Origin: an uncultured Prevotella sp.
Lineage (GTDB): Bacteria > Bacteroidota > Bacteroidia > Bacteroidales > Bacteroidaceae
Reading direction: 5' to 3'
DNA: 28,777 bases
Assembly (NCBI GenBank): GCA_900551055.1
Contig: URUK01000033.1
Location: 1 to 28,777 of the forward strand
The notes under the pieces are model-generated. The model saw nothing but the letters and a program-made list of their open reading frames with translations, did no database searches and was not told the DNA's origin. Numbering within the stretch: the first letter of the stretch is position 1; each line of letters starts with the position of its first letter. The translations under genes and the position numbers were made by a program. Below, one piece after another: positions 16,806 to 24,612 of the stretch.

Positions 16806-16866
16806 GGATGTTGTTTTGATGGGAGTAATGGGAGGACTGGGAGAGCTGGGAGGGATGGGACAGACT
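16806..16866. repeat. CTCCCAG/GGGAG word repeat
   Basis: Upstream of recX, words such as GGGAGTAATGGGAG, CTGGGAGAGCTGGGAG and GGGATGGGAC run in tandem. On the recX sense strand they read CTCCCAG. The same family is at 19942-19983 and 27866-27908. Confidence 0.75.
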
Positions 16867-16873
16867 GTGAGAG

Positions 16874-17040
16874 ATTATTCATTTTTCATTGTTCATTATT
16901 CATTCTTCCCATTGCTAATTATTCATTTTTCATTGTTCATTATTCATTCTTCCCATTGCTAATTATTCATTGTTCATTATTCATTATTCATTCTTCCCAT
17001 TGCTAATTATTCATTGTTCATTATTCATTATTCATTTTTC
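16874..17040. repeat. 44-bp tandem repeat, almost four units
   Basis: Units start at 16874, 16918, 16962 and 17006. Each is made of TTCATT and GTTCATTATTCATTC words, and the first three end CTTCCCATTGCTA. Units 1 and 2 are identical. The fourth is cut short by, and merges into, the prmC stop codon at 17039. Read along prmC, the words are AATGAATAATGAAC, purine-rich. Confidence 0.9.
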
Positions 17041-17875
17041 ATTTCTTTGTTGCTTTCATCATCCTGTGCTTGCCGTACATGTCGTCGATTACGCTTACTT
17101 GCGTAAATCCTTCCTGCCGCGCTATGTCAGCCGTAAGGTCGGCATACAGTGGGTTTAGCTCGAAGTATAGCGCACAGCCGGGTCGCAACGCGGACGCCGC
17201 GTAGCGCGTTATGGCGCGGTAAAAGAGCAGCGGCTCGTCGTCAGGAACAAACAGGGCGGAGTGCGGCTCGTGGTCGAGCACGTTTCGGGACATGTCTTTT
17301 TTCTCGTTGTTGCAGATGTAGGGCGGATTTGAAACGATGACGTCCCACTGTTCGCCAAGCGGCTGCAAGGCGAGCGCGTCGCGGCGTTCCGCGGTTACGT
17401 TGGCACCGAGCCGACGGGCGTTCTCTCGCGTAACGTCAAGCGCAAGGTCGGAGATGTCCCATGCGGTGACCTCGCTTCCGGGCATGTCGAGCGACAGGGT
17501 TACGGCTATGCAGCCGCTTCCCGTCCCGATGTCGAGCATTTTCAACTGTGCTTTGTGCCTGTTCTCCTCGACAATAAGGGCGCAAAGTTCCTCGGTTTCG
17601 GGCCTTGGAATGAGCACGCCGGGCTGCACGCTGAACCACTGCCCGGCAAATTCCGCGCGTCCAACGACATACTGCACCGGTTCGCCCTGCCGCAAACGGT
17701 CGAACAAGCGTTGGAGCAACGCGGCCTTTTCTGGTATCATTTCTTCAACGGCGCCACACAGCACGTCGGCCTTCGACAGCCCGAAGTACACCTCCAAGGC
17801 ATAGTCCGTAACGGCGCGCGCTTCCCTCTTGCCATACAAAGGCTCAAGGCCGCGCCACAAATCGCGGTATGTCAT
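17039..17875 (-). CDS. prmC: Peptide chain release factor N5-glutamine methyltransferase
   Basis: 278-residue PrmC/HemK, which methylates the glutamine of the GGQ motif in release factors using S-adenosylmethionine. Visible motifs: the N-terminal helical domain, GEPVQYVVGRAEF (about 64-76), the SAM-binding DIGTGSGCI (115-123) and the substrate-binding NPPY (183-186). The start at 17875 is chosen because it overlaps the stop of the upstream ribbon-helix-helix gene in ATGA, a typical translational coupling; a longer frame to 17962 has a low-complexity Arg/Gly N-terminus that is antisense shadow. The C-terminal codons run into the tandem repeat downstream. Confidence 0.95.
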   Translation of the reverse strand: MTYRDLWRGLEPLYGKREARAVTDYALEVYFGLSKADVLCGAVEEMIPEKAALLQRLFDRLRQGEPVQYVVGRAEFAGQWFSVQPGVLIPRPETEELCALIVEENRHKAQLKMLDIGTGSGCIAVTLSLDMPGSEVTAWDISDLALDVTRENARRLGANVTAERRDALALQPLGEQWDVIVSNPPYICNNEKKDMSRNVLDHEPHSALFVPDDEPLLFYRAITRYAASALRPGCALYFELNPLYADLTADIARQEGFTQVSVIDDMYGKHRMMKATKK

Positions 17876-18075
17876 TGGCCGTCCTCCTTTCCGCCGTCCT
17901 CCGCGGGGCGGCTTTTCTTCGGCATGCGGCCATGCCGGCGCAGCGCCTCGGCTATGAGCCATTGCAGCTGTCCGTTAGTGGAGCGGAACTCATCAGCCGC
18001 CCATTTCTCTATGGCCGACATCATGTCCGCGTCGATGCGCAGTATGAAGCTCTTTGTTTTATTCTCCTTTTTCAT
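17872..18075 (-). CDS. Small ribbon-helix-helix (Arc/CopG-like) protein
   Basis: 67-residue protein with the layout of a ribbon-helix-helix DNA-binding fold: a basic N-terminal strand (KTKSFILRID), helix A (ADMMSAIEKWAADEF) and helix B (NGQLQWLIAEALRRH), then a charged tail. Such proteins bind DNA as dimers and often repress their own operon. The start at 18075 (MKKENK) is preferred; a further in-frame ATG at 18090 lies next to repeat DNA. It overlaps prmC by 4 bp and follows the membrane-protein genes by about 80 bp. No toxin-like partner is adjacent, so a toxin-antitoxin role is unlikely; it may regulate the SPFH/membrane operon (inference). Confidence 0.8.
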   Translation of the reverse strand: MKKENKTKSFILRIDADMMSAIEKWAADEFRSTNGQLQWLIAEALRRHGRMPKKSRPAEDGGKEDGQ

Positions 18076-18081
18076 GTTGTA

Positions 18082-18148
18082 AGCAGACAAGTTGACGAGT
18101 GACGAGATACAAGCAGACGAGTGACGAGATACGAGTTGACAAGTGATA
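18082..18148. repeat. GACAAG/GACGAG word array (single arm)
   Basis: Words GCAGACAAG, GACGAGTGACGAGATAC and GTTGACAAGTG run between the third membrane-protein gene and the ribbon-helix-helix gene. No opposite arm is present. Here the purine-rich strand is opposite to the genes, unlike most other copies. Confidence 0.75.
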
Positions 18149-18156
18149 GGCCTGTT

Positions 18157-18714
18157 TCAATACATTGTTCCGTGCTTCGCCGCTTCGTTGGCGCTCTCCA
18201 TACGCCGGCGGTATTCAGGCGAGCGGTAATACTGGTAATAAGCTATGTGCTGGCGTATGGTGTTTAGAGAGAGTGCGAACAGCAGTATCCACCAGCCACG
18301 CAGCTTGTCATAGTACTCGCTAACAAACACATCATAACCTTCAAATGAAATTACGCAGACACTCCATCCGACTATTGACACGACAAAGTTCACGATTAAT
18401 CCTACAACGATGAACATCCACTTGCTGCGCAGCCACAGGCGGTGAGACAAGCTGCCAAGCGTCACTTCGCGCCTGAAAGGCTTGCGGCGGAACTTCACAT
18501 AGTAAACTCCCCATAAGCCGAAAACGAACGTGAGCGGCAACAGCAACCACAGGAAGACTGGATCTGGGTCAGGTTGGAGTATTACTATCAAGCCGAACAA
18601 GACAGCAAATATCACGCTTAGGATTATTATGAACCATCCTTCGAGCACCGGGCTGCACGTGTATTTGACTACTTCCAATTGCTTTATGTATCTTTTGAAA
18701 CGTCCCATTGTCAT
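18157..18714 (-). CDS. Four-helix membrane protein of unknown function (paralog 3 of 3)
   Basis: 185 residues with four hydrophobic segments (around WFIIILSVIF, WLLLPLTFVF, FIVVGLIVNF and WWILLFALSL). I do not recognise the family. It shares three landmarks with its two upstream neighbours: an N-terminal [FY]xxSP motif (KYTCSP), a cytoplasmic-looking basic stretch FRRKPFRREVTLGSLSHRL after helix 2, and a C-terminal YYRSPEYRRR. The genes are 10-17 bp apart, so they form one transcript and probably one complex. I chose 18714 (MTMGRF) because the longer frame overlaps the gene upstream and uses a TTG start. The downstream gene encodes a ribbon-helix-helix protein; the SPFH gene lies upstream. 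Confidence 0.8.
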   Translation of the reverse strand: MTMGRFKRYIKQLEVVKYTCSPVLEGWFIIILSVIFAVLFGLIVILQPDPDPVFLWLLLPLTFVFGLWGVYYVKFRRKPFRREVTLGSLSHRLWLRSKWMFIVVGLIVNFVVSIVGWSVCVISFEGYDVFVSEYYDKLRGWWILLFALSLNTIRQHIAYYQYYRSPEYRRRMESANEAAKHGTMY

Positions 18715-18730
18715 TTGAAATTTATCTTTT

Positions 18731-19252
18731 CTAATACCAGTCAATAAACGTCCGCGTGTCTTCCTGCGAACGGTAATAGCCTTGCAGGCTGATGTACGTC
18801 GTCAGAGTGTCGAACACAAGCATCATCAGGAACCACGAGAAGGCCACCATGTCGTAAGTCCATGACTCTACGGTGAAGCCGATAAAGCCGTGGTCAATCA
18901 CTTCGATGAGCGCTATCAGGGCAGGATAGCCTGCCGCGTAGGCTGCCATCGCGCCAACGAGCCACCGCCTGCCGTAGCGCAGGTAGAGGCGGTTTGACAG
19001 CGTGCCGAGCACCACGTTGTGCTCGAACGGCCTGCGCCTGAACATCCAGATGCAAGCGTAGTATATTATGTAGGCGGCCAATATCACGACGGTAAGCACT
19101 GTTCCCCAGTGGTTCCACGCGCCGGTAAGCTCGGCGTAGAGCACGTGCAGCGCAAGCAGCGGCACGCCGGTGCATACGTACACCATGCCGATGCGCCGTG
19201 GCGATGTTTTGTAATAGGCCAGTTTCCGCTGTTTCCTTTTTATTCCGAACAT
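18731..19252 (-). CDS. Four-helix membrane protein of unknown function (paralog 2 of 3)
   Basis: 173 residues, four hydrophobic segments (around VYVCTGVPLLALHVLY, VLTVVILAAYIIYYA, WLVGAMAAYAAGYPALI and MVAFSWFLMMLVFD). The shared landmarks are clear: YKTSP near the N-terminus, FRRRPFEHNVVLGTLSNRLY after helix 2, and GYYRSQEDTR near the end. Its start lies 10 bp after the stop of paralog 1 and its stop 16 bp before paralog 3. Family and function are unknown to me; the triplication suggests a hetero-oligomer or successive duplications within one operon. Confidence 0.82.
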   Translation of the reverse strand: MFGIKRKQRKLAYYKTSPRRIGMVYVCTGVPLLALHVLYAELTGAWNHWGTVLTVVILAAYIIYYACIWMFRRRPFEHNVVLGTLSNRLYLRYGRRWLVGAMAAYAAGYPALIALIEVIDHGFIGFTVESWTYDMVAFSWFLMMLVFDTLTTYISLQGYYRSQEDTRTFIDWY

Positions 19253-19262
19253 ACGTTTTGTG

Positions 19263-19793
19263 TTATTTTCTTAGTCCCCTGAACGGCGGCATGACCACCC
19301 GGCGTGATGCGGCAGGCGAGCGGTCGTATTGCCAAAAGGCCGTGTAACGCTCAACGGCGATATGGAACATCACGAGGAGCATCCACGCATTTTCAACGAA
19401 ATAGCGTGCGAAGGCGTCGCCGTAGGTCATGCCCGGGTCTGCGTACACATCTGCGCCGTTTGCCGACAGGGCGACATACAGCAGCAGCGACACGCCCATT
19501 GTCACGGCAAAATATGCCGTGCGGCCACGGCGGTAAAGGCGTTCCGTCCAGCCGCCGAGTGTCACCGTGCGCTCAATAGCCGTGCGCTTGAAGAACCACA
19601 GGCCGATGCCGGCGGCAAAGGCTGCCACTATTATTACGAGGGCGGGCGTTGTTAGCCAGTGCCAAAGCAGTCCTACGGCCATGTAGTTGTTGATTTCCAC
19701 CGGCAGTAGCAGCAGTCCGAAGAGCGTTGAGACCTTGCCCGTCAGCTTCGGCGAGCACGAGAATGCAATCTTTGTATGCCTGTTGTTCATCAT
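19263..19793 (-). CDS. Four-helix membrane protein of unknown function (paralog 1 of 3)
   Basis: 176 residues. Same plan as the next two genes: FSCSP near the N-terminus, four hydrophobic segments (around LFGLLLLPVEI, ALVIIVAAFAAGIGLWF, YFAVTMGVSLLLYVAL and WMLLVMFHIAV), FKRTAIERTVTLGGWTERLY after helix 2, and YDRSPAASRRV near the C-terminus. It is the first of the three and the most diverged in the basic motif. The start at 19793 or 19790 (two consecutive ATGs) is chosen over an upstream TTG frame that begins in repeat array C. The SPFH gene ends 245 bp upstream. Function unknown. Confidence 0.8.
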   Translation of the reverse strand: MMNNRHTKIAFSCSPKLTGKVSTLFGLLLLPVEINNYMAVGLLWHWLTTPALVIIVAAFAAGIGLWFFKRTAIERTVTLGGWTERLYRRGRTAYFAVTMGVSLLLYVALSANGADVYADPGMTYGDAFARYFVENAWMLLVMFHIAVERYTAFWQYDRSPAASRRVVMPPFRGLRK

Positions 19794-19860
19794 CGTTCGT
19801 TTACTGTTTGTAGTGCGTCTTGTAACTAATTGAAAATCAAGAGTTTGCCAATAGTCTTGC

Positions 19861-19941
19861 AAAAGACCGTGTTTTAGGCTGCAAAAGGTGGCCTTTTAGG
19901 AGGTAAAAGGCCACCTTTTGCAAGGCGATTGACGGCCTTTT
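19861..19941. repeat. 22-bp-period array, copy C
   Basis: Boxes start at 19861, 19883 and 19905 (AAAAG) and 19927 (GATTG), exactly 22 bp apart. Cores are ACCGT, GTGGC, GCCAC and ACGGC, with GTTTT or CTTTT boxes closing each unit. Units 2 and 3 are exact reverse complements. The last-unit GATTG box also ends copy B. Confidence 0.9.
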
Positions 19942-20038
19942 GCTGGGAGAACTGGGAATGCTGGGAGAACTGGGAGTTATGGGTGAGGAAGTGAGAGGCA
20001 ATGAATTCTTCACTCTTCGTTCTTCATTCTTCACTCAA
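19942..20038. repeat. Composite repeat after the SPFH gene
   Basis: Read along the minus strand from the SPFH stop codon: GAGTGAAGAATGAAGAACG words ending in GAAGAATTCATT, a short link, then CTCCCAGTTCTCCCAGC words. The same two-part order follows nadK (27832-27910). Confidence 0.8.
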
Positions 20039-21010
20039 CTACTGGTAAATCGTGCCAGTGTTGATTACCGGCTGAGCCGTGTCATCGCCGCAGAGCACCA
20101 CGAGGAGGTTGCTTACCATTGCCGCTTTCTTTTCCTCGTCAAGTTCGACAATGTCCTCGGTGGAGAGCTTGTCGAGCGCCATTTTCACCATTGACACCGC
20201 TCCCTCTACTATCTTCTCGCGTGCGGCGATTATGGCGGTGGCCTGCTGGCGGCGCAGCATCACGGCCGCAATCTCGGGCGCGTAGGCCAGATAGTTGATG
20301 CGCGCCTCGATTACCTCGATGCCGGCCATTGCCAGCCGCTCGTCGATTTTTGCCTCAAGCTCCTTGTTAATCTCGTCGCTGCCGTCGCGCAAGGTCAGCT
20401 CCTGCCCCTCAAGCTCGCCATCGTCGTAGGCGTACTGGCCAGCCACCTGACGCAGGGCGGCCTCCGACTGTATGCGCACAAACTTCTCAAAGGCGTTCAT
20501 AATGTTGGCCGTCTTCGCCCCGGCGGCTGCCGCGTCGGTGGCGGCTTTTGACTCCGCCATTGTCTGCGAGTCAATCTCGAACATCGCCTTGTACGTGTCT
20601 TTCAGCTTCCACACGAGCACCATGCCAATCATCACGGGGTTGCCCGTCTTGTCGTTCACCTTGATAGGCTCCGCGTCAAGGTTGCGTGCGCGCAGCGACA
20701 GCTTCTTGACCGAGATGAAAGGGTTTACCCAGAAGTAGCCCGCCCGTGTGAACGTGCCGCGGTATTTGCCGAAGAACATCATCACGCGAGCCTCGCCCGG
20801 CTCTACAAGCACGAAGCCGCCGCTGACAAAGAGGTTGGCGAACACCAAGAGGCCGCCGCCCACTCCGGCTGCGACAGCTGCTCCGCCGCTGAACGATGTG
20901 CAGGCCAGCACGATGAGTGCGATGCCCACTACATATACAAGAAGGTTGAAAATGAGCATGGCAATGCCGTTCAATGTCTTGCCTGCAAATGTGAATTCCT
21001 GGTTTTCCAT
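20039..21010 (-). CDS. SPFH/band-7 domain membrane protein
   Basis: 323 residues. Two hydrophobic segments (about 18-38 and 44-64, with a Gly-rich turn) anchor an SPFH domain (about 66-250: VEPGEARVMMFFGKYRGT, VNPFISVKKLSLRARN, ERLAMAGIEVIEARI). A helical tail from about 250 (RRQQATAIIAAREKIVEGA) is typical of stomatin/prohibitin-like proteins that form ring- or cage-like membrane assemblies. It is the first gene of the minus-strand run containing three paralogous four-helix proteins and a ribbon-helix-helix protein, which may be its partners (inference). The -7 box lies at 21061-21068, giving a leader of about 45 bases. Repeat DNA starts 1-3 bases after the stop. Confidence 0.92.
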   Translation of the reverse strand: MENQEFTFAGKTLNGIAMLIFNLLVYVVGIALIVLACTSFSGGAAVAAGVGGGLLVFANLFVSGGFVLVEPGEARVMMFFGKYRGTFTRAGYFWVNPFISVKKLSLRARNLDAEPIKVNDKTGNPVMIGMVLVWKLKDTYKAMFEIDSQTMAESKAATDAAAAGAKTANIMNAFEKFVRIQSEAALRQVAGQYAYDDGELEGQELTLRDGSDEINKELEAKIDERLAMAGIEVIEARINYLAYAPEIAAVMLRRQQATAIIAAREKIVEGAVSMVKMALDKLSTEDIVELDEEKKAAMVSNLLVVLCGDDTAQPVINTGTIYQ

Positions 21011-21060
21011 AAAGCTTTTATGTTTTAATTTGTATTCTTTGTGATATCGTTTTGATATTG

Positions 21061-21068
21061 CAAAAATA
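21061..21068 (-). promoter_or_regulatory. -7 box of the SPFH operon
   Basis: On the minus strand TATTTTTG matches TAnnTTTG exactly; no clear -33 TTTG at the expected distance. It is 50 bp upstream of the SPFH start. Confidence 0.5.
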
Positions 21069-21174
21069 ACAAAGAATGGTTTTGGTTGTTATGTTTTGCA
21101 CGTTGTTTTATTGAATTTTAACATTGCCGGTGTCCGTCAAGACCGTCTGTCACTATCTGCAAAAGCATTTGTCT

Positions 21175-21210
21175 TTAACTTCTTTAACTCCTATAACTTC
21201 TTTAACTTCC
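21175..21210. repeat. TTAACTCC-type words upstream of ribD
   Basis: TTTAACTTC, TTTAACTCC, ATAACTTC and TTTAACTTCC follow each other, ending 12 bp before the ribD -7 box. Same family as 1-89 and 16207-16350. Confidence 0.75.
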
Positions 21211-21221
21211 CCGATATGAAT

Positions 21222-21229
21222 TACTTTTG
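21222..21229 (+). promoter_or_regulatory. -7 box directly before ribD
   Basis: TACTTTTG matches TAnnTTTG and ends only 4 bases before the ATG at 21234. Transcription from it would start at about the start codon, giving a leaderless or nearly leaderless message. Confidence 0.5.
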
Positions 21230-21233
21230 CATC

Positions 21234-22226
21234 ATGGAACAGCTTGAAAAGGACGTTTTCTACATGCGCCGTTGCCTGCAATTGGCGGCCAACGGACGGC
21301 AGAACGCCAAGCCGAACCCTATGGTGGGCGCGGTGATTGTCAGTGACGGCGGGCGCATAATAGGCGAGGGCTACCACGTAAGGTGCGGCGAAGGCCACGC
21401 CGAGGTCAACGCTTTCGCCTCGGTGAAGCCCGAAGACGAAGCCCTGCTGGCCGAGGCCACGATGTACGTAAGCCTTGAGCCGTGCTCGCATTATGGCCGC
21501 ACGCCGCCTTGCGCCGACCTTATTATAAAGAAAGGAGTTAGGAGGGTAGTGGTAGGATGTGTCGACCCGTTCGCCAAAGTGCAGGGGCGCGGCATCAGAA
21601 AGTTGCAGGACGCAGGCATTGAGGTGACAGTAGGCGTGCTCGAACGTGAGTGCATGGCGCTCAACTGCCGCTTCATGGCCTTCAACGAGCGGCAAAGGCC
21701 GTATGTGTTGCTGAAGTGGTGCCGCTCGGCTGACGGCTTCTTGGACGACAACTTCCGCCCTGCAATGTTCTCGACGCCGTTCACCCAGATGCTCGTTCAC
21801 AAGCTCCGTGCCGAATATGACGCCATTCTCGTAGGCCGCGTAACCGCCGAACGCGACAAGCCGCGCCTTGACGTGCGCCATTGGAGCGGACGTAATCCAA
21901 TGCGCATCGTGCTCGACCGCAACAATCCCTTTGACCCCTCGGCCGACTTCTCGCACCCCGTCATCCCCCAGCTTTTCACGTATCTGCACGAAAAAGGCGT
22001 GCAGAGCCTTATCGTTGAGGGCGGTGCGGAGACTCACCGCCGCTTCCTTGAGAACCATGACTGGTGGGACGAGATACGCGTGGAGGTGTCGCCGCGCAGC
22101 GTTGGAGGCGGCACACGAGCACCACAGCTGCCGCCGGGCGTAAGGCTGGTGGAGCGTAAGGAGTATGAGGGGAACGAAGTCATGCGTTTTCAAAAAACGC
22201 ATGACAGCAGACAAGGGACAAGTTGA
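21234..22226 (+). CDS. ribD: Bifunctional riboflavin deaminase/reductase RibD
   Basis: 330 residues; catalyses the deaminase and reductase steps of riboflavin synthesis. N-terminal deaminase domain: KPNPMVGAVIV, zinc ligands in HAE (55-57) and PCSHYGRTPPC (C84, C93). C-terminal reductase domain from about 150: YVLLKWCRSADGFL, AILVGRVTAERD, LIVEGGAETHRRFL. The start at 21234 fits the family N-terminus; a frame open to 21096 reads repeat DNA. The family would normally end near GNEVMRFQK; the last dozen residues (THDSRQGTS and neighbours) are encoded by a palindrome and the first words of the downstream repeat, so the stop codon lies inside repeat DNA. Confidence 0.95.
   Translation: MEQLEKDVFYMRRCLQLAANGRQNAKPNPMVGAVIVSDGGRIIGEGYHVRCGEGHAEVNAFASVKPEDEALLAEATMYVSLEPCSHYGRTPPCADLIIKKGVRRVVVGCVDPFAKVQGRGIRKLQDAGIEVTVGVLERECMALNCRFMAFNERQRPYVLLKWCRSADGFLDDNFRPAMFSTPFTQMLVHKLRAEYDAILVGRVTAERDKPRLDVRHWSGRNPMRIVLDRNNPFDPSADFSHPVIPQLFTYLHEKGVQSLIVEGGAETHRRFLENHDWWDEIRVEVSPRSVGGGTRAPQLPPGVRLVERKEYEGNEVMRFQKTHDSRQGTS
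22179..22205. terminator. Perfect 12-bp hairpin within the ribD 3' end
   Basis: GTCATGCGTTTT and AAAACGCATGAC pair perfectly around CAA, within the last ribD codons. Terminator-like in shape, but without a T-run after it on the plus strand. Confidence 0.55.
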
Positions 22227-22410
22227 CAAGCAGACAAGGAGTTTCTTTTAGCAGACAAGGCACAGGTAGACAAGACACGAGCAGACAAGTAGACAAGGAC
22301 AATTTCGGTTAGTCTTTACTGCCCGACCGTTGTTCTCGTGCCTTGTCTGCTTGTATCTTGTCTGCTAAAAGAAACTCCTTGTCTGCTTGTCAACTTGTCA
22401 CTTGTCTGCT
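22206..22410. repeat. 54-bp inverted repeat between convergent ribD and recG
   Basis: Arms 22206-22259 and 22357-22410 are reverse complements at 53 of 54 bases (AGCAGACAAG, ACAAGTTGACAAGCAGAC and GGAGTTTCTTTTAGC words). Further matching GACAAG words extend inward. The left arm includes the ribD stop; the right arm ends 3 bases from the recG stop. Same word family as 7009 and 25296. Confidence 0.9.
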
Positions 22411-22413
22411 AAA

Positions 22414-24513
22414 TCAGGAGATTGCTCCGAAATAAACATTGTTTTTGCGCAGCGCGTCGAGCCGTCGCCACAGCATGGAATATTCGTTCTTTTGGCACAA
22501 AGGGTCGTCGTCGATAATCTTCTGGGCCTCCTCACGCGCCAGCTGTATTAGCTGACCGTCCTTCGCTATGTTGGCTATTTTCAGGTCGAAGGCCATTCCG
22601 CTCTGCTGCGTTCCTTCCAAATCGCCCGGCCCGCGCAGCTTGAGGTCGGCTTCGGCAATGCGGAAACCGTCGTTGGTGGCGCACATTATGTCGATGCGTT
22701 TGCGCGTTTCCTCGCTTAGCTTGCGTTTCGTCACGAGTATGCAGAACGACTGGTCGGCACCTCGTCCGACGCGGCCGCGCAGCTGGTGGAGCTGCGAAAG
22801 GCCGAAACGTTCGGCGTTGATGATGACCATTATTGAGGCGTTAGGCACGTTGACACCTACCTCGATGACGGTCGTTGCCACGAGAATGTGGGTCTCGCGG
22901 CTGACGAAACGGCGCATCTCCTCTTCCTTTTCAGCCGGCTTCATCTTGCCGTGCACCTTGCCGAGCCTGAACTCCGGGAACGCCTCGCGCAGCTGTTCGT
23001 ATCCTTCTTCGAGGTTTTTCAGGTCTATCTTCTCGCTCTCCTTGATTAGCGGAAACACAATGTATGCCTGCCGTCCGGCGTTCAGCTGGCGGCGGATGCC
23101 TGCGTAGAGGCTCGTTGTCTGGTCGTCGTATTTGTGCAAGGTCTCCACTGGTTTGCGTCCCGGAGGCAGCTCGTCGATGATGCTTACGTCGAGGTCGCCG
23201 TATATTGTCATGGCCAGTGTGCGCGGAATGGGCGTGGCCGTCATCACCAATACGTGAGGAGGATTGCCGCTCTTGTTCCACAACTTGGCCCTTTGCACCA
23301 CCCCGAAGCGGTGCTGCTCGTCGATAACGACGAAGCCGAGGCGTGCGAACTGCACGCTGTCTTCAATCACGGCGTGCGTCCCTACGAGTATGTTCACACT
23401 GCCGTCGGCCAGTCCTTCAAGCGTTTCGCGCCGCTGCTTGCCCTTCACCGTGCCGGTAAGCAGCCTGACGTTGATGTCCATGCCGTGCAGGAACGACGTG
23501 ATTGTGGCCAAATGTTGCTCTGCGAGTATTTCCGTGGGAGCCATGATGCAGGCCTGAAAGCCGTTGTCCAGGGCGATGAGCATTGACATGAGGGCAACCA
23601 AAGTCTTGCCGCTGCCCACGTCGCCTTGCAGCAACCGGTTCATCTGGCGGCCGCTGCCCATGTCTTTCCGTATTTCCTTGATGACACGCTTCTGCGCCCC
23701 TGTGAGGGGGAAAGGCAGGTTGTTGAAGTAAAATCCGTTGAAATTCTTGCCCACACTGGTGAACACATAGCCGCGGTATTTGCGTCTCCGGTCGCTTGCG
23801 TAGCGCAGGATGTTCAGCTGAACGTAAAAAAGCTCCTCGAACTTCAGCCGGTAGTCGGCCTGCGTTATGTCCTCGTTGCGTTTCGGGTTGTGCTTTTTCC
23901 TGAAGGCTTCGTCCCTTGGAATGAGTTTCAGGGGCTGCGTGATGAACGGCGGAAGAGTCTCGGGCAGCGGCTCTTTCATGTTCTCGAGCATGCCCTTTAT
24001 CAGCTTTTCGACGGCACGCGAGTTCATTCCTGCCTTCTTCATCTTGTCCGTTGTGATGTAGTAAGGCTGCAAACCCATCTGTGAAAGCTGCAGTTCCGAG
24101 GCCGGGTCGATGTCGGGATGGGCGAACTGGAAGCGTCCGCTGTACACCGTCGGGCGTCCGAATATAATATAAGGTGTGCCCGTTTGCAGGTGAGACAGCA
24201 TGTATTTCGCCCCCGAGAACCATACGATGTCGGCCACGCCGGTACCGTCTGACACGTGCGCTACGAGCCTTGTGCGGTGCGCTCCCATGTCAAATGTCTC
24301 GAAACTAAGTATCTTCGCCTTGATTTGTACGAACGTCGTATCGGCTGAAAGTTCGCCGATGCGGTAGACGCGGCTGCGGTCTACATACTTGTAAGGGTAA
24401 TATTCCAAAAGGTCTTTGTACGTCCTTATTCCCAGTTCTTTCTCAAGCAGGGCCTTGCGTCGCGGCCCCACTCCGGGCAGGAACTGTATGTCTTGGTCCA
24501 GTATGTCGAGCAT
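22414..24513 (-). CDS. recG: ATP-dependent DNA helicase RecG
   Basis: 699-residue RecG, which remodels stalled replication forks and Holliday junctions. Domains: N-terminal wedge/OB fold (about 1-200, starting LPGVGPRRKALLEKELGI), helicase domain 1 with Walker A GDVGSGKT (297-304) and the DEQH box (398-401), and helicase domain 2 with TTVIEVGVNVPNA and QLRGRVGRG. Full length, no damage. 99 bp of unremarkable sequence separate it from the upstream ispD on the same strand, so the two may share a transcript. Confidence 0.97.
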   Translation of the reverse strand: MLDILDQDIQFLPGVGPRRKALLEKELGIRTYKDLLEYYPYKYVDRSRVYRIGELSADTTFVQIKAKILSFETFDMGAHRTRLVAHVSDGTGVADIVWFSGAKYMLSHLQTGTPYIIFGRPTVYSGRFQFAHPDIDPASELQLSQMGLQPYYITTDKMKKAGMNSRAVEKLIKGMLENMKEPLPETLPPFITQPLKLIPRDEAFRKKHNPKRNEDITQADYRLKFEELFYVQLNILRYASDRRRKYRGYVFTSVGKNFNGFYFNNLPFPLTGAQKRVIKEIRKDMGSGRQMNRLLQGDVGSGKTLVALMSMLIALDNGFQACIMAPTEILAEQHLATITSFLHGMDINVRLLTGTVKGKQRRETLEGLADGSVNILVGTHAVIEDSVQFARLGFVVIDEQHRFGVVQRAKLWNKSGNPPHVLVMTATPIPRTLAMTIYGDLDVSIIDELPPGRKPVETLHKYDDQTTSLYAGIRRQLNAGRQAYIVFPLIKESEKIDLKNLEEGYEQLREAFPEFRLGKVHGKMKPAEKEEEMRRFVSRETHILVATTVIEVGVNVPNASIMVIINAERFGLSQLHQLRGRVGRGADQSFCILVTKRKLSEETRKRIDIMCATNDGFRIAEADLKLRGPGDLEGTQQSGMAFDLKIANIAKDGQLIQLAREEAQKIIDDDPLCQKNEYSMLWRRLDALRKNNVYFGAIS

Positions 24514-24612
24514 TGACCTTTCGGATTGTTTGGTTTTAAGGTTATGAGGATGTGGGGTTATGCGGTTTTATAGTGCTGTTGTCCGGTTGGATAGGTGTCG
24601 GTTATGCGGCGT

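Noticed and set aside
17872..18075. Toxin-antitoxin pair with the ribbon-helix-helix protein as antitoxin
   Set aside because: The overlapping partner is prmC, a housekeeping enzyme, and no small toxin-like gene is adjacent.
21153..22229. 358-codon open frame opposite ribD
   Set aside because: The plus strand carries complete RibD motifs; the minus frame has no family features.
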